Shown here: positions 8,871-18,904 of the stretch, piece after piece
Numbering within the stretch: position 1 is the stretch's first letter
Layout of the letters: the number at the start of each line of letters is the position of its first letter
From: Arenimonas sp. SCN 70-307
GTDB lineage: Bacteria; Pseudomonadota; Gammaproteobacteria; Xanthomonadales; Xanthomonadaceae
NCBI RefSeq assembly: GCF_001724815.1
Contig: NZ_MEDO01000024.1
Span: 1-47,396, forward strand
Direction of reading: 5' to 3'
DNA: 47,396 nucleotides
Program-made: the position numbers and the translations under genes
Notes under the pieces: generated by a model
The model's input: only the letters and a program-made list of their open reading frames with translations
Database searches by the model: none
What the model was told of the DNA's origin: nothing

Positions 8871-10102
8871 TGGAGCAGTTTGCGGACCTTTTCGATGCCG
8901 GCGGCCAGCTGCTCGACTTCGACGTGGGTGTTGTAGAAGGCCAGCGAGGCGCGGCAGGTGGCCGGCACGCCGAAGTGCGCCATCAGCGGATGCGCGCAGT
9001 GGTGGCCCGAACGCACGGCGATGCCTTCCAGGTCGAGCAGGGTGGCCAGGTCGTGCGCATGCGCGCCTTCCACCAGGAAGCTGATCACCGCCGCCTTGCC
9101 CGGCGCCGTGCCGTAGATGCGCAGGCCCGGAATGGCCGACAGGCGCTCGGTCGCGATCGCCAGCAGCGCCTGCTCGCGCGCCTCGACCTCGGCCATGCCG
9201 ATGGCCGAGAGGTAGTCCACCGCCGCGCCCAGGCCCACCACGCCGGCGATGTTGGGCGTGCCGGCCTCGAACTTGTGCGGCGGGTCGTTGAACACCGTGC
9301 CCTCGAAGCGCACTTCCTTGATCATCTCGCCGCCGCCCAGGAAGGGCGGCATCTCGCGCAGGTGCTCGCGCCGCGCCCACAGCCCGCCGGTGCCGGTGGG
9401 GCCGAGCATCTTGTGGCCGGTGAAGGCGTAGAAGTCGCAGCCCAGGGCCTTGAGGTCCACCGCGCGGTGCGGCAGCGCCTGCGAGCCGTCCACCAGGGTC
9501 GGCACGCCGCGCTGGCGCGCCAGCCGGCAGATCTCGGCCACCGGGTTGACCGTGCCCAGCACGTTCGAGACGTGGGTGAAGGCCAGCAGCTTCACTTCCG
9601 GAGTGAGCTTGGCGCGCAGGTCGTCGAGGTCGAGCGCGCCCTCGGGGGTGATCTCCACCACCTTGATGCTCGCGCCGGTGCGCTGGGCCACCAGCTGCCA
9701 GGGCACGATGTTGGCGTGGTGCTCCATGCGCGTGAGCAGGATGGCGTCGCCGGCCTGCAGGCGCGGCAGCGCCCAGCTGTAGGCCACCAGGTTGATGGCG
9801 AAGGTGGTGCCGGAGGTGAGCACCAGCTCGTCGCCCGGCACGCCCAGGAAGCGCGCCAGGCGCGTGCGCGCGCCCTCGTAGGCCTCGGTGGCCTCGGTGC
9901 CCAGGGTGTGCACGGCGCGAGAGACGTTGGCGTTGTGCTCGCGGTAGAAGGCATCGACCGCGGCGATCACCTGCTGCGGCTTTTGCGACGTGTTGGCCGA
10001 GTCCAGGTACACCAGCGGCTTGCCGTGCACCTGCCGCGTGAGCACCGGGAAGTCGGCGCGGATGCGCAGCCAGTCCGGGCGGGCCTTGGCGACGGCGCTC
10101 AC
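8867..10102 (-). CDS. sufS: SufS cysteine desulfurase
   Basis: 411 aa. Class V PLP aminotransferase that takes sulfur from cysteine for iron-sulfur cluster assembly. The PLP lysine is in AFTGHKMLGPTGTGGLW, and the catalytic Cys is in RSGHHCAHPLM, the group II (SufS-type) motif. The start is GTG at 10102, overlapping the sufD stop (GTGA), which fits the N-terminal SAVAKARPDWLRIRADFPVL; longer frames upstream only read through sufD out of frame. It is the last gene of sufR-B-C-D-S. No sufE or sufU partner lies in the window. The stop codon is donated by an inverted repeat. Confidence 0.96.
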   Translation of the reverse strand: MSAVAKARPDWLRIRADFPVLTRQVHGKPLVYLDSANTSQKPQQVIAAVDAFYREHNANVSRAVHTLGTEATEAYEGARTRLARFLGVPGDELVLTSGTTFAINLVAYSWALPRLQAGDAILLTRMEHHANIVPWQLVAQRTGASIKVVEITPEGALDLDDLRAKLTPEVKLLAFTHVSNVLGTVNPVAEICRLARQRGVPTLVDGSQALPHRAVDLKALGCDFYAFTGHKMLGPTGTGGLWARREHLREMPPFLGGGEMIKEVRFEGTVFNDPPHKFEAGTPNIAGVVGLGAAVDYLSAIGMAEVEAREQALLAIATERLSAIPGLRIYGTAPGKAAVISFLVEGAHAHDLATLLDLEGIAVRSGHHCAHPLMAHFGVPATCRASLAFYNTHVEVEQLAAGIEKVRKLLQ

Positions 10103-11393
10103 GCCGGTGCCCCGTCGCGCAGCAGGCGCGCGGCCACCGCGTCGCCCAGCGAGGCCGCCAGCGCGGCATCGCCCAGCACCGCCAGCGGCTCGCGCAGGAA
10201 GGCCTGCATCAGCAGCACGCGCGCCTGCGCGCCCGGGATGCCGCGGCTGCGCAGGTAGAACAGCGCGGTCTCGTCGAGGCGGCCGACGGTGGCGCCGTGC
10301 GCGGCCTTCACTTCGTCGGCGTGGATGACCAGCACCGGCTGGCTGTCGATCTCGGCGGCGTCGGAGAGCAGCAGGTTCTTGTTCGACAGCTCGGCCTCGC
10401 TGCCGTCGGCGCCGGCGCGGATCTCGATGCCGCCGTGGAAGACGGCGCGGCCGCGCGCATCGGCCAGGCCGCGCCAGGGCAGCTCGCAGCGGGTGTCGCG
10501 GGCCTGGTGGACGATGCCCAGGCGCGTGTCGAGGTGGCGCCGGCCGTCGGCCAGCAGCACGCCGCCGGCATGCAGCGCCGCGCCTTCGCCCTGCAGGGCC
10601 ACGTTGAGCTCGTGGCGCGAGAGGCCGCCGCCGAGCTCGAGGTCGACGCGGCGGTATTCGGTGCCCGAGGCCAGCACGGCGTCGGTGCGCAGCAGTGCCG
10701 TGGCGCCGGCCGCGTCGTCCTGCAGGCGGGCATGCACCAGCTTCGCGCCGCCGGCCAGGTGCACGTGCATCACGTGGTTGGCCAGGTGGCGGTGTTCGCC
10801 GGCGTGCAGGTGGTGCTCGACCACGGTGAGCGCGGCGTCCTTGCGCAGCTCGACCAGGTGGCGCAGGTGCGCGGCCTGGTCCTCGCCGGCCGGCGCGCCC
10901 ACGAACACCAGGTGCACCGGCGCGGTGGCCACGGCGCCCTGCTGCAGGCGCAGCAGCACGCCCTCGGTGGCCAGCGCGGCGTTGAAGCGGGCGAAGAGTT
11001 CGTCGGTGCGCTCGTAGCGGCGCGCCAGCACCGACACCGTGCGCGGGTCGTCGCCGGCCAGGGCCTGCGACAGCGGGCGCAGTTCGACGCCGTCGGGCAG
11101 CTCGTCGAGCCGGCTCAGGCCGGCATCGAACACGCCGTTGACGAACACCAGGCGCGGCGAGGGCACGTGCGCCAGCCGCGCGGCGTCCACCGGCGCGGCG
11201 GCCGGGGCTGCGAAGCCGCGGGCCGAGAGGGCGCGCAGCGAGGTGTATTTCCAGGCCTCGGTGCGCGGGCCGGGCAGGCCGGCGGCGAGCGCCGCGGCCA
11301 GCGACTCGCGGCGGGCGCCGCCGAGGCCCTGGGCTTCGACCAGCGGCGCCGGCAGCGCTTCGAAAACGGTGCGGAAGGCGTCGAGCAGGGCGC

Positions 11394-11397
<4 letters not shown>
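10099..11397 (-). CDS. sufD: SufD, Fe-S scaffold subunit
   Basis: 432 aa. SufBD superfamily protein; with SufB and SufC it forms the SufBC2D scaffold complex for Fe-S clusters in the cytoplasm. The N-terminal helical part includes GPRTEAWKYTSLRAL, typical of SufD, and the C-terminal beta-helix contains VIHADEVKAAHGATVGRLDE and FYLRSRGIP, conserved in the family. The ATG at 11397 overlaps the sufC stop by 4 bases; the stop overlaps the sufS GTG. The sequence is Ala-rich like its neighbours. Confidence 0.95.
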
Positions 11398-12170
<773 letters not shown>

Positions 12171-12190
12171 GGCATCCGTGATTGGTTTTG

Positions 12191-12230
12191 CTCCCTCTCC
12201 CGCCTGCGGGAGAGGGCCGGGGAGAGGGCG
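12191..12230. repeat. CCCTCTCCC-type palindromic repeat between sufB and sufC
   Basis: An 11-bp perfect stem CCCTCTCCCGC (12193-12203) and GCGGGAGAGGG (12206-12216) is followed by a second GGGGAGAGGGCG copy ending one base before the sufB stop codon. GAGAGGG-rich repeats of this look are common intergenic repeats in pseudomonads and xanthomonads. In the suf mRNA it would fold between the sufB and sufC coding regions. Confidence 0.8.
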
Positions 12231-13673
<1,443 letters not shown>

Positions 13674-13674
13674 G

Positions 13675-14130
13675 TCAGGCTCCGGCCGGCACGTTGGCCA
13701 GCGTCATCGGGATGGCCTTGCGCGCCGCGGAAGGCGGCAGCATCTCGGCCAGGGTGATGCCGCCGAGCGCCTCGGCGATCACGTCGTTGATGCGCCGCCA
13801 GTGCGTCTGTACGCCGCAATGCGACTCGTGCTCGCAGCTGCTGTGCTCGCCCGAGCACTCGGTCATGCCCAGCGGGCCCTCGATGGCCTCGACGATGGCG
13901 ATCAGCGGGATGTCGCGGGCCGGGCGGGCCAGCCGGTAGCCGCCGCTGGCGCCGCGGAAGCTCTCGACCAGGCCGGCGTGGGCCAGGGGCTTGAGCACCT
14001 TGGCGACGGTGGGCGGCTCGAGCCGGGCGCGCTCGGCCAGTTCGGCGGACGAGTGCACGCGACCCGGCGCCTCGGCGAGGGCGACCAGGATGACGGTGGC
14101 GTAGTCGGTGAGCTTGGTGACGCGAAGCAT
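13675..14130 (-). CDS. sufR: Rrf2-family SUF operon regulator (SufR/IscR-like)
   Basis: 151 aa. Rrf2 winged-helix protein: [18 protein letters not shown], then [20 protein letters not shown] (recognition helix) and [13 protein letters not shown] (wing). Three cysteines in CSGEHSSC and ESHC match the Fe-S ligand loop of IscR-type sensors. As first gene of the operon it most likely senses cluster status and controls suf expression by feedback. The name follows the proteobacterial 'SUF system Fe-S cluster assembly regulator' and not the cyanobacterial SufR, which is unrelated. Confidence 0.93.
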   Translation of the reverse strand: MLRVTKLTDYATVILVALAEAPGRVHSSAELAERARLEPPTVAKVLKPLAHAGLVESFRGASGGYRLARPARDIPLIAIVEAIEGPLGMTECSGEHSSCEHESHCGVQTHWRRINDVIAEALGGITLAEMLPPSAARKAIPMTLANVPAGA

Positions 14131-14163
14131 GGCGTCGGCCTGGCGGGACTAATCAGGACTGAA

Positions 14164-14192
14164 ATTGTACGCTTTGACCCCGGCCGGCTCAA
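14164..14192 (-). promoter_or_regulatory. Promoter of the suf operon
   Basis: On the minus strand TTGAGC (14192-14187) and TACAAT (14169-14164) are 17 bp apart, giving a transcription start near 14157 and a leader of about 26 bases before the sufR ATG. The region just downstream of the -10 (14143-14160) holds two GGACT/GACT copies spaced by about 8 bp, a candidate Rrf2 operator. Confidence 0.65.
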
Positions 14193-14214
14193 TCCACGGG
14201 GCGTGAAGCCCGGC

Positions 14215-15249
14215 TCAGGCCACGTCCACCCCGATCAGGCGGCCGATCAGGAACACCGTCGCGCCGGCCAGGGCGCCGATGCCCAGCATGCGCAAGCCGC
14301 CGAGCCAGGGATTGCGGCCGGAGAACAGGCTCATCGCCGCGCCGGTGCCGAACAGGCCGGCGGCGGCCAGCCCGGTGCCCCAGTAGGCGGCCCGGGGCAG
14401 GGCGCTGCCCAGGAAGAAGGGAAGCAGCGGCACCAGGGCGCCCACGGTGAAAGCGCTGAAGGAAAACACGGCGGCCCCGATCGGCGATCCGAGGTCGTCG
14501 GGGTTGAGGCCCAGCTCCTCGCGCGCCAGCACGTCCAGCGCCTGCTTGGGGTCCTGCACCAGCTGGTGGGCGAAGGTGCGGGCCTGCCCGGGCTCCATGC
14601 CGCGGGCGATGTAGATCAGCGCCAGCTCTTCGGCCTCGGCTTCCGGGTATTTGCGCAGTTCGTCGGCTTCCAGGCCGATCTGGTACTCGAACAGCTCGCG
14701 CTGCGAGCGCACCGAGACGTACTCGCCGGCGGCCATCGACAGCGCGCCGGCCAGCAGGCCGGCGATGCCGGTGGCCAGCACGGTGCCGGTGCTGGCCTGG
14801 GCGCCGACCACGCCGAGGATCAGGCTGGCGTTGGACACCAGGCCGTCGTTGACGCCGAAGATGGCGGCGCGCAGGTTGCCGCCGCCGACGGTGCGGTGGC
14901 TGAGCCCGACCTGGGCGAGGTCGGTGGGCAGCAGGTGGCCGCCCAGGGCGGCCGTGTAGGCCGACAGCCCGCGCACCTTCAGCGCCGCCAGCGCCGGCCG
15001 CACGCGCCGCGGGCCGAGCCGGCGGGCCAGCACGGCCACGAGCCGCGCGCGGGGCGTGGGAACAAAGGGCAGCGGCAGCGCCTGGCCGGCCTCGGCGGCG
15101 GCTTTTTCCCAGGTGCGTGCCTGCTCCTCGGCGGCCGCGGCCAGCGAGCCGAACAGCGCGGCGATGCGCGGGTCGCGCTCCGCGGTGGCCAGGGCCCGGT
15201 ACAGCCAGGCCGACTGCTTTTCCTCGCTCCAACTGTTCGCCGGATCCAT
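14215..15249 (-). CDS. VIT1/CCC1-type iron/manganese transporter with ferritin-like N-domain
   Basis: 344 aa. The C-terminal part is a VIT1/CCC1 transporter: GGNLRAAIFGVNDGLVSNAS, then AGALSMAAGEYVSVRSQREL, and three further hydrophobic segments in the last 90 residues. The N-terminal 130 residues are helical (YRALATAERDPRIAALFGSL) and resemble the ferritin/rubrerythrin-like domain found fused to bacterial VIT proteins. Members move Fe(II) or Mn(II) out of the cytosol. Lying next to suf, it fits iron homeostasis. The start at 15249 (MDPANSW) was chosen because upstream residues in the same frame overlap the divergent SET gene's leader. Confidence 0.9.
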   Translation of the reverse strand: MDPANSWSEEKQSAWLYRALATAERDPRIAALFGSLAAAAEEQARTWEKAAAEAGQALPLPFVPTPRARLVAVLARRLGPRRVRPALAALKVRGLSAYTAALGGHLLPTDLAQVGLSHRTVGGGNLRAAIFGVNDGLVSNASLILGVVGAQASTGTVLATGIAGLLAGALSMAAGEYVSVRSQRELFEYQIGLEADELRKYPEAEAEELALIYIARGMEPGQARTFAHQLVQDPKQALDVLAREELGLNPDDLGSPIGAAVFSFSAFTVGALVPLLPFFLGSALPRAAYWGTGLAAAGLFGTGAAMSLFSGRNPWLGGLRMLGIGALAGATVFLIGRLIGVDVA

Positions 15250-15346
15250 CGCGAGCCCCCGTTTCGTGCTCCCAGCATAAGCCCGGGGCTGCATGGCGTG
15301 CGCGGATTGGCCACAATGGCGTCCCTCTCGCCGTGCGGAACACCCC

Positions 15347-15829
15347 ATGCCCAAGAAGATCGAAGCCCGCCGCTCCGCCATCCACGGCAACGGCGTCTTC
15401 GCCACCCAGGCCATCGCCAAGGGCGAGCGCGTGGTGCGCTACAAGGGCAAGCTGCGCACGCACGAGGAAGTCGACGGCGAGTACGGCGAGCAGCCGGAGA
15501 CGGGCCACACCTTCCTGTTCACGCTCAACGACAAGTACGTCATCGACGCCAACATCGACGGCAACGCGGCGCGCTGGATCAACCACAGCTGCGACCCGAA
15601 CTGCGAGGCGGTGTTCGAGGAAAGCGACACCGGCAAGAAGCGCAAGGACCGGATCTACATCGAGGCCATGCGCGACATCGCCGCCGGCGAGGAACTGACC
15701 TACAACTACGGCATCGTGCTCAGCGAGCCGCATACCGCCGCCAACAAGAAACTCTGGGCCTGCCGCTGCGGCTCGCCCAAGTGCACCGGCACCATGCTCC
15801 AGCCCAAGAAGTCGAAGAAAAAGGCCTGA
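15347..15829 (+). CDS. SET-domain protein with post-SET cysteine motif
   Basis: 160 aa. A near-complete SET domain: RRSAIHGNGVFATQAIAKGE, FLFTLNDKYVIDA, RWINHSCDPNCEAVF (NHSCDPNC signature) and ELTYNYG. It is followed by a post-SET motif CRCGSPKCTG, which in eukaryotic histone-lysine methyltransferases binds a zinc with a Cys from the NHSCDPNC loop. It ends in a Lys-rich tail (PKKSKKKA). Lysine methylation of a bacterial or host protein is possible but the target is unknown; there is no secretion signal. The stop codon TGA lies inside a REP-like half palindrome. The ATG at 15347 fits PKKIEARRS; an upstream in-frame ATG at 15293 would overlap the divergent promoter area. Confidence 0.92.
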   Translation: MPKKIEARRSAIHGNGVFATQAIAKGERVVRYKGKLRTHEEVDGEYGEQPETGHTFLFTLNDKYVIDANIDGNAARWINHSCDPNCEAVFEESDTGKKRKDRIYIEAMRDIAAGEELTYNYGIVLSEPHTAANKKLWACRCGSPKCTGTMLQPKKSKKKA

Positions 15830-15843
15830 AGGCCCTCCCACAG
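15823..15843. repeat. Half REP at the 3' end of the SET/post-SET gene
   Basis: GGCCTGAAGGCCCTCCCACA (from 15823) matches the right half of the REP pair at 18192-18214 with one change. The SET gene stop codon is the TGA inside it, so gene end and repeat are merged. Confidence 0.7.
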
Positions 15844-15913
15844 TGACTAACGGCCCGCTCGCCGGGCCGCCCCCGGCGGGACAATGCCCTGCCGCTGCAA
15901 CCCGAACGACACG

Positions 15914-18151
15914 ATGACCCTTCGCGCCCTCACCGCCGCGCTGGCCCTGGCCGGCGCCAGCCTGCCTGCCGCCGCCATCACCGTGGATGGCCGCATCGAC
16001 CCGGCCGAATGGGCCGGGGCGCGCCACGTCACCGAATTCGTGCAGGTGCAGCCCATGACCGGCGGCCCCGGCAGCCTGCGCACCGAGGCCTGGATCCTGG
16101 CCACGCCGCAGGGCCTGGCCGTGGCCTTCCGAAACCACCAGCCCGCCGGCCTGCCGCGTTCGACCCAGCGCACCCGCCGCGACCAGATGGGCCAGCTCGA
16201 CCGCGTCAACCTGATGGTGGACTTCGACGGCGACGGCCGTACCGGCTACGACTTCGTGGTGGCGCTGCCCGGCGGCATCGCCGACGAGGTGATCACCAGC
16301 GAGCGCAATTTCAACGACGACTGGGACGGCCACTGGCACCACGCCACCACCCAGGACGCCGAAGGCTGGAGCGTCGAGATCCTGGTGCCCTGGCACGTGG
16401 CGCCCATGGCCCGCCCGCAGGACGGCACCCGCACCCTGGGCATCTACCTCGACCGCGTGGTGGCGCACACCGGCGAGCGCATCGCCTGGCCCAACGCCAG
16501 CTTCATGCGCCCGCGCTTCCTGTCCGAATTCGCCCGCGTCGAGGTGCCGCACTACGACCAGGCGCTGCTGGCGGTGACGCCCTACGTGGTGGGCCTGAAC
16601 GACAACGTCGCCGGCAGCAGCGACTTCGACGCCGGCGCCGACCTGTTCTGGAAGCCCAGCGGCCAGTTCCAGCTCTCGGCGACCATCAACCCCGACTTCG
16701 GCCAGGTCGAGAGCGACGACCTGGTGGTGAACTTCGGTGCCGTCGAAACCTTCTTCGGCGACAAGCGCCCGTTCTTCACGGAAAACCAGGGCCTGTTCGA
16801 CGTTCCCTTCGGCGCCGGCAACAGCCGCCTGCTCTACACGCGCCGCATCGGCGGCAATGCCGATGACGGCAGCGGCGCCGGCGACGTGGCCGCGGCGGTG
16901 AAGCTCAACGGCAGCCTCGGCCAGGTGCGCTACGGCCTGCTGGCCGCCAGCGAGAAGGGCGAGGCCGGCCGCGATTTCTTCGCGCTGCGCGCCACGCGCG
17001 ACTTCGGCGCCCACGACCTGGGCACGATGCTGACCCACGTCGAGCGGCCCTGGCTCGAACGCGAGGCTTCGGTGGCCTCGGTCGACCACCTGTGGACGCC
17101 GGACGGTTCGTGGACCCTGCGCAACCAGGCCGTGGCCTCGAAGTCCACCACCGCCGGCCTGCGCCGGAACGACCTCGGCCTGCAGTCGCGCATCGACTGG
17201 CTGATGGGCGATGGCTGGCGCCAGCAGCTCTACCTGCTGCACCTGGGCGACGAGCTCGAGCTCAACGACATCGGCTACCTCGACCGCAACAACTTCAACT
17301 ACGCGCGCTACGAACTGGCACGGCGCGAGGATGCCCCGGCCGAAGGCTCGCGCTATGCCAGCTACGAGACCCGCTGGGCCGTGTCGAACCGCACCAGCGC
17401 CAGCGGACTGCACATCGCCAATGCCGCCGCCGTGCAGCGTTACGCCGAGCTTCGCGACGGCGGTGATGAGTTCTGGGACGTGGCGATGTGGTCGGCGGGC
17501 AACGACGACCGCATCACCCGCGGCAACGGCGTGGTGCGGGTGCCGGAAAAGCTCTACGCCTTCTGGGAACGTTCGCGCCCCCAGCGCGGCGCCTGGTCGC
17601 TCGAGGGCATGGTGCGCGTGGCCGCGGAAGGCCTGGAAGGAGCCTCGAAGCCCGGCCTGGAGCTCTATTTCGAGCCGACCCTGCACCTGGGCGAGGCGCT
17701 GGCGATCGAGTTCGGCCTGGGCCTCGAGCACGAGCCGGACTGGCTGCTCTGGCGCGGCGGCAACCGCCTGGGCAGCTTCCGCGCCGACACGGCCACGGCC
17801 AACGCCAGCCTGCAGTGGCAGCTGGGCTCGCGCCAGGAACTGCGCGTGAAGCTCGAGACCATCGCGCTCGACGCGCGGCTCACCCAGGCCTGGGAAGTCG
17901 GCCCGGGCGGCCGCCCGGTGCCGGTGGCCGCGCCGGCCGACGTCACCGACTTCAGCCTCGCCAACCTGGGCTTCCAGGTGCGCTGGCGCTACGAGCTGGC
18001 GCCGCTCTCGGACCTCTACGTGGTCTACAGCCGCGGCGGCCTGGCCGAAGACGGCGTCAGCCGCTCGCTCGCCGACCTGCTCGGCGACGCCACCTCGCTG
18101 CGCGACGCCGAGCAGGTCCTGGTCAAACTCAGCTACCGCTTCGCCAACTGA
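15914..18151 (+). CDS. Secreted DUF5916-type protein with N-terminal carbohydrate-binding-like domain
   Basis: About 745 aa from the ATG at 15914. The signal peptide is MTLRALTAALALAGASLPAA then A. Residues about 25-190 look like a family 9 carbohydrate-binding-like (DOMON-like) domain (ITVDGRIDPAEWAGA), and the rest matches DUF5916 proteins: FWKPSGQFQLSATINPDFGQ, VNFGAVETFFGDKRPFFTEN and alternating beta-strands with aromatic ends through to LVKLSYRFAN, a typical outer-membrane barrel terminus (final Phe-Ala-Asn). An outer-membrane location is therefore likely. The function of this family is not established. A REP pair follows the stop. Confidence 0.85.
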   Translation: MTLRALTAALALAGASLPAAAITVDGRIDPAEWAGARHVTEFVQVQPMTGGPGSLRTEAWILATPQGLAVAFRNHQPAGLPRSTQRTRRDQMGQLDRVNLMVDFDGDGRTGYDFVVALPGGIADEVITSERNFNDDWDGHWHHATTQDAEGWSVEILVPWHVAPMARPQDGTRTLGIYLDRVVAHTGERIAWPNASFMRPRFLSEFARVEVPHYDQALLAVTPYVVGLNDNVAGSSDFDAGADLFWKPSGQFQLSATINPDFGQVESDDLVVNFGAVETFFGDKRPFFTENQGLFDVPFGAGNSRLLYTRRIGGNADDGSGAGDVAAAVKLNGSLGQVRYGLLAASEKGEAGRDFFALRATRDFGAHDLGTMLTHVERPWLEREASVASVDHLWTPDGSWTLRNQAVASKSTTAGLRRNDLGLQSRIDWLMGDGWRQQLYLLHLGDELELNDIGYLDRNNFNYARYELARREDAPAEGSRYASYETRWAVSNRTSASGLHIANAAAVQRYAELRDGGDEFWDVAMWSAGNDDRITRGNGVVRVPEKLYAFWERSRPQRGAWSLEGMVRVAAEGLEGASKPGLELYFEPTLHLGEALAIEFGLGLEHEPDWLLWRGGNRLGSFRADTATANASLQWQLGSRQELRVKLETIALDARLTQAWEVGPGGRPVPVAAPADVTDFSLANLGFQVRWRYELAPLSDLYVVYSRGGLAEDGVSRSLADLLGDATSLRDAEQVLVKLSYRFAN

Positions 18152-18162
18152 CCGGCCCTGTT

Positions 18163-18214
18163 GTCGGAGGGCTTTCAGGCCCGACGAGCCGGTCGGGCCT
18201 GAAGGCCCTCCTAC
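18163..18214. repeat. Variant REP pair downstream of the DUF5916 gene
   Basis: Arms 18163-18185 and 18192-18214 are inverted with two mismatches. The sequence is of GTAGGAGGGCCTTCAGGCCC type, a sister form of the GTAGGAGCGCC REP. It could end the DUF5916 transcript. Confidence 0.85.
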
Positions 18215-18260
18215 AGGAGCAGGGGGCGTGAGGGTTTCCTGAACCGCCCCTCCAGGGTCC

Positions 18261-18289
18261 TTGCCTTGGTTTGACCGGTGTCATTTAAT
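18261..18289 (+). promoter_or_regulatory. Promoter of the gbsR-cydAB operon
   Basis: TTGCCT (18261-18266) and TTTAAT (18284-18289) are separated by 17 bp. The predicted start falls inside the palindrome that follows directly. Confidence 0.65.
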
Positions 18290-18309
18290 GTTTCAGAAAT
18301 TTCTGAAAC
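18290..18309. promoter_or_regulatory. Perfect 20-bp palindromic operator
   Basis: GTTTCAGAAATTTCTGAAAC is a perfect palindrome placed immediately after the -10 and 13 bases before the regulator ATG (18323). A MarR/GbsR dimer bound here would block initiation, so autorepression of the regulator-cydAB unit is likely. Its AT-rich sequence stands out in GC-rich surroundings. Confidence 0.8.
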
Positions 18310-18322
18310 TACGGATGGCGCC

Positions 18323-18904
18323 ATGGACCTTCCCCCGCTCAGCCAGTCCTTCGTGCTGCATTTCGGTGAAATGGGCAGCCGCTGGGGCATCAACCGCACC
18401 GTGGGGCAGATCTATGCCCTGCTGTTCATCTCGGCCCGGCCGCTGACCGCGGACGAAATCACCGAGCGCCTCGGCGTCAGCCGCTCGAACGTGAGCATGG
18501 GCCTGAAGGAGCTCTCGTCCTGGCGCCTGGTGCGCCTGAGCCACCAGCCCGGCGACCGCCGCGACTACTACGCCGCGCCCGAGGACGTCTGGGCGATCTT
18601 CAAGACCCTGGCCGAGGAGCGCCAGCGCCGCGAGATCGACCCCACCCTTTCCATGCTGCGCGACGCCATGCTCGAAAGCCCCGGCTCGGCCGAGGAGGCG
18701 CACGCCCAGGCACGCATGCGCGAGACGCACGACCTGATCGAGCAGCTCACCGACTGGTTCGCCGAAGTGCGCAAGCTCTCGCCCGAGACGCTCGAGAAGC
18801 TGATGTCGCTCGGCGCAAAGGCCACCACCCTGCTGCAGTTCACCGACAAGGTGCGCGCCATCGGCCGCGGCAAGGACGAGGCCGCGCAGGAGCAGGCCTC
18901 ATGA
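18323..18904 (+). CDS. GbsR/MarR-family transcriptional regulator
   Basis: 193 aa from the ATG at 18323. The winged helix-turn-helix has GbsR-type features: FGEMGSRWGINRTVGQIYAL, TADEITERLGVSRSNVSMGL (recognition helix) and LVRLSHQPGDRRDYYAAPED. The C-terminal half is a helical dimerisation region. The ATG at 18323 was preferred over 18278 because the earlier start would place the promoter and palindrome inside the gene. It overlaps cydA by 4 bases. It most likely regulates the cytochrome bd genes and itself; the signal sensed is unknown. Confidence 0.9.
   Translation: MDLPPLSQSFVLHFGEMGSRWGINRTVGQIYALLFISARPLTADEITERLGVSRSNVSMGLKELSSWRLVRLSHQPGDRRDYYAAPEDVWAIFKTLAEERQRREIDPTLSMLRDAMLESPGSAEEAHAQARMRETHDLIEQLTDWFAEVRKLSPETLEKLMSLGAKATTLLQFTDKVRAIGRGKDEAAQEQAS

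Noticed and set aside
14189-17731. Minus-strand open frame of 1180 codons
   Set aside because: It runs antisense to the SET and DUF5916 genes and through the VIT gene in a wrong frame; its translation is low-complexity and lacks domains. High GC makes such shadows long.
18163-18214. Insertion sequence
   Set aside because: Only short inverted arms and no transposase frame; this is a REP pair.
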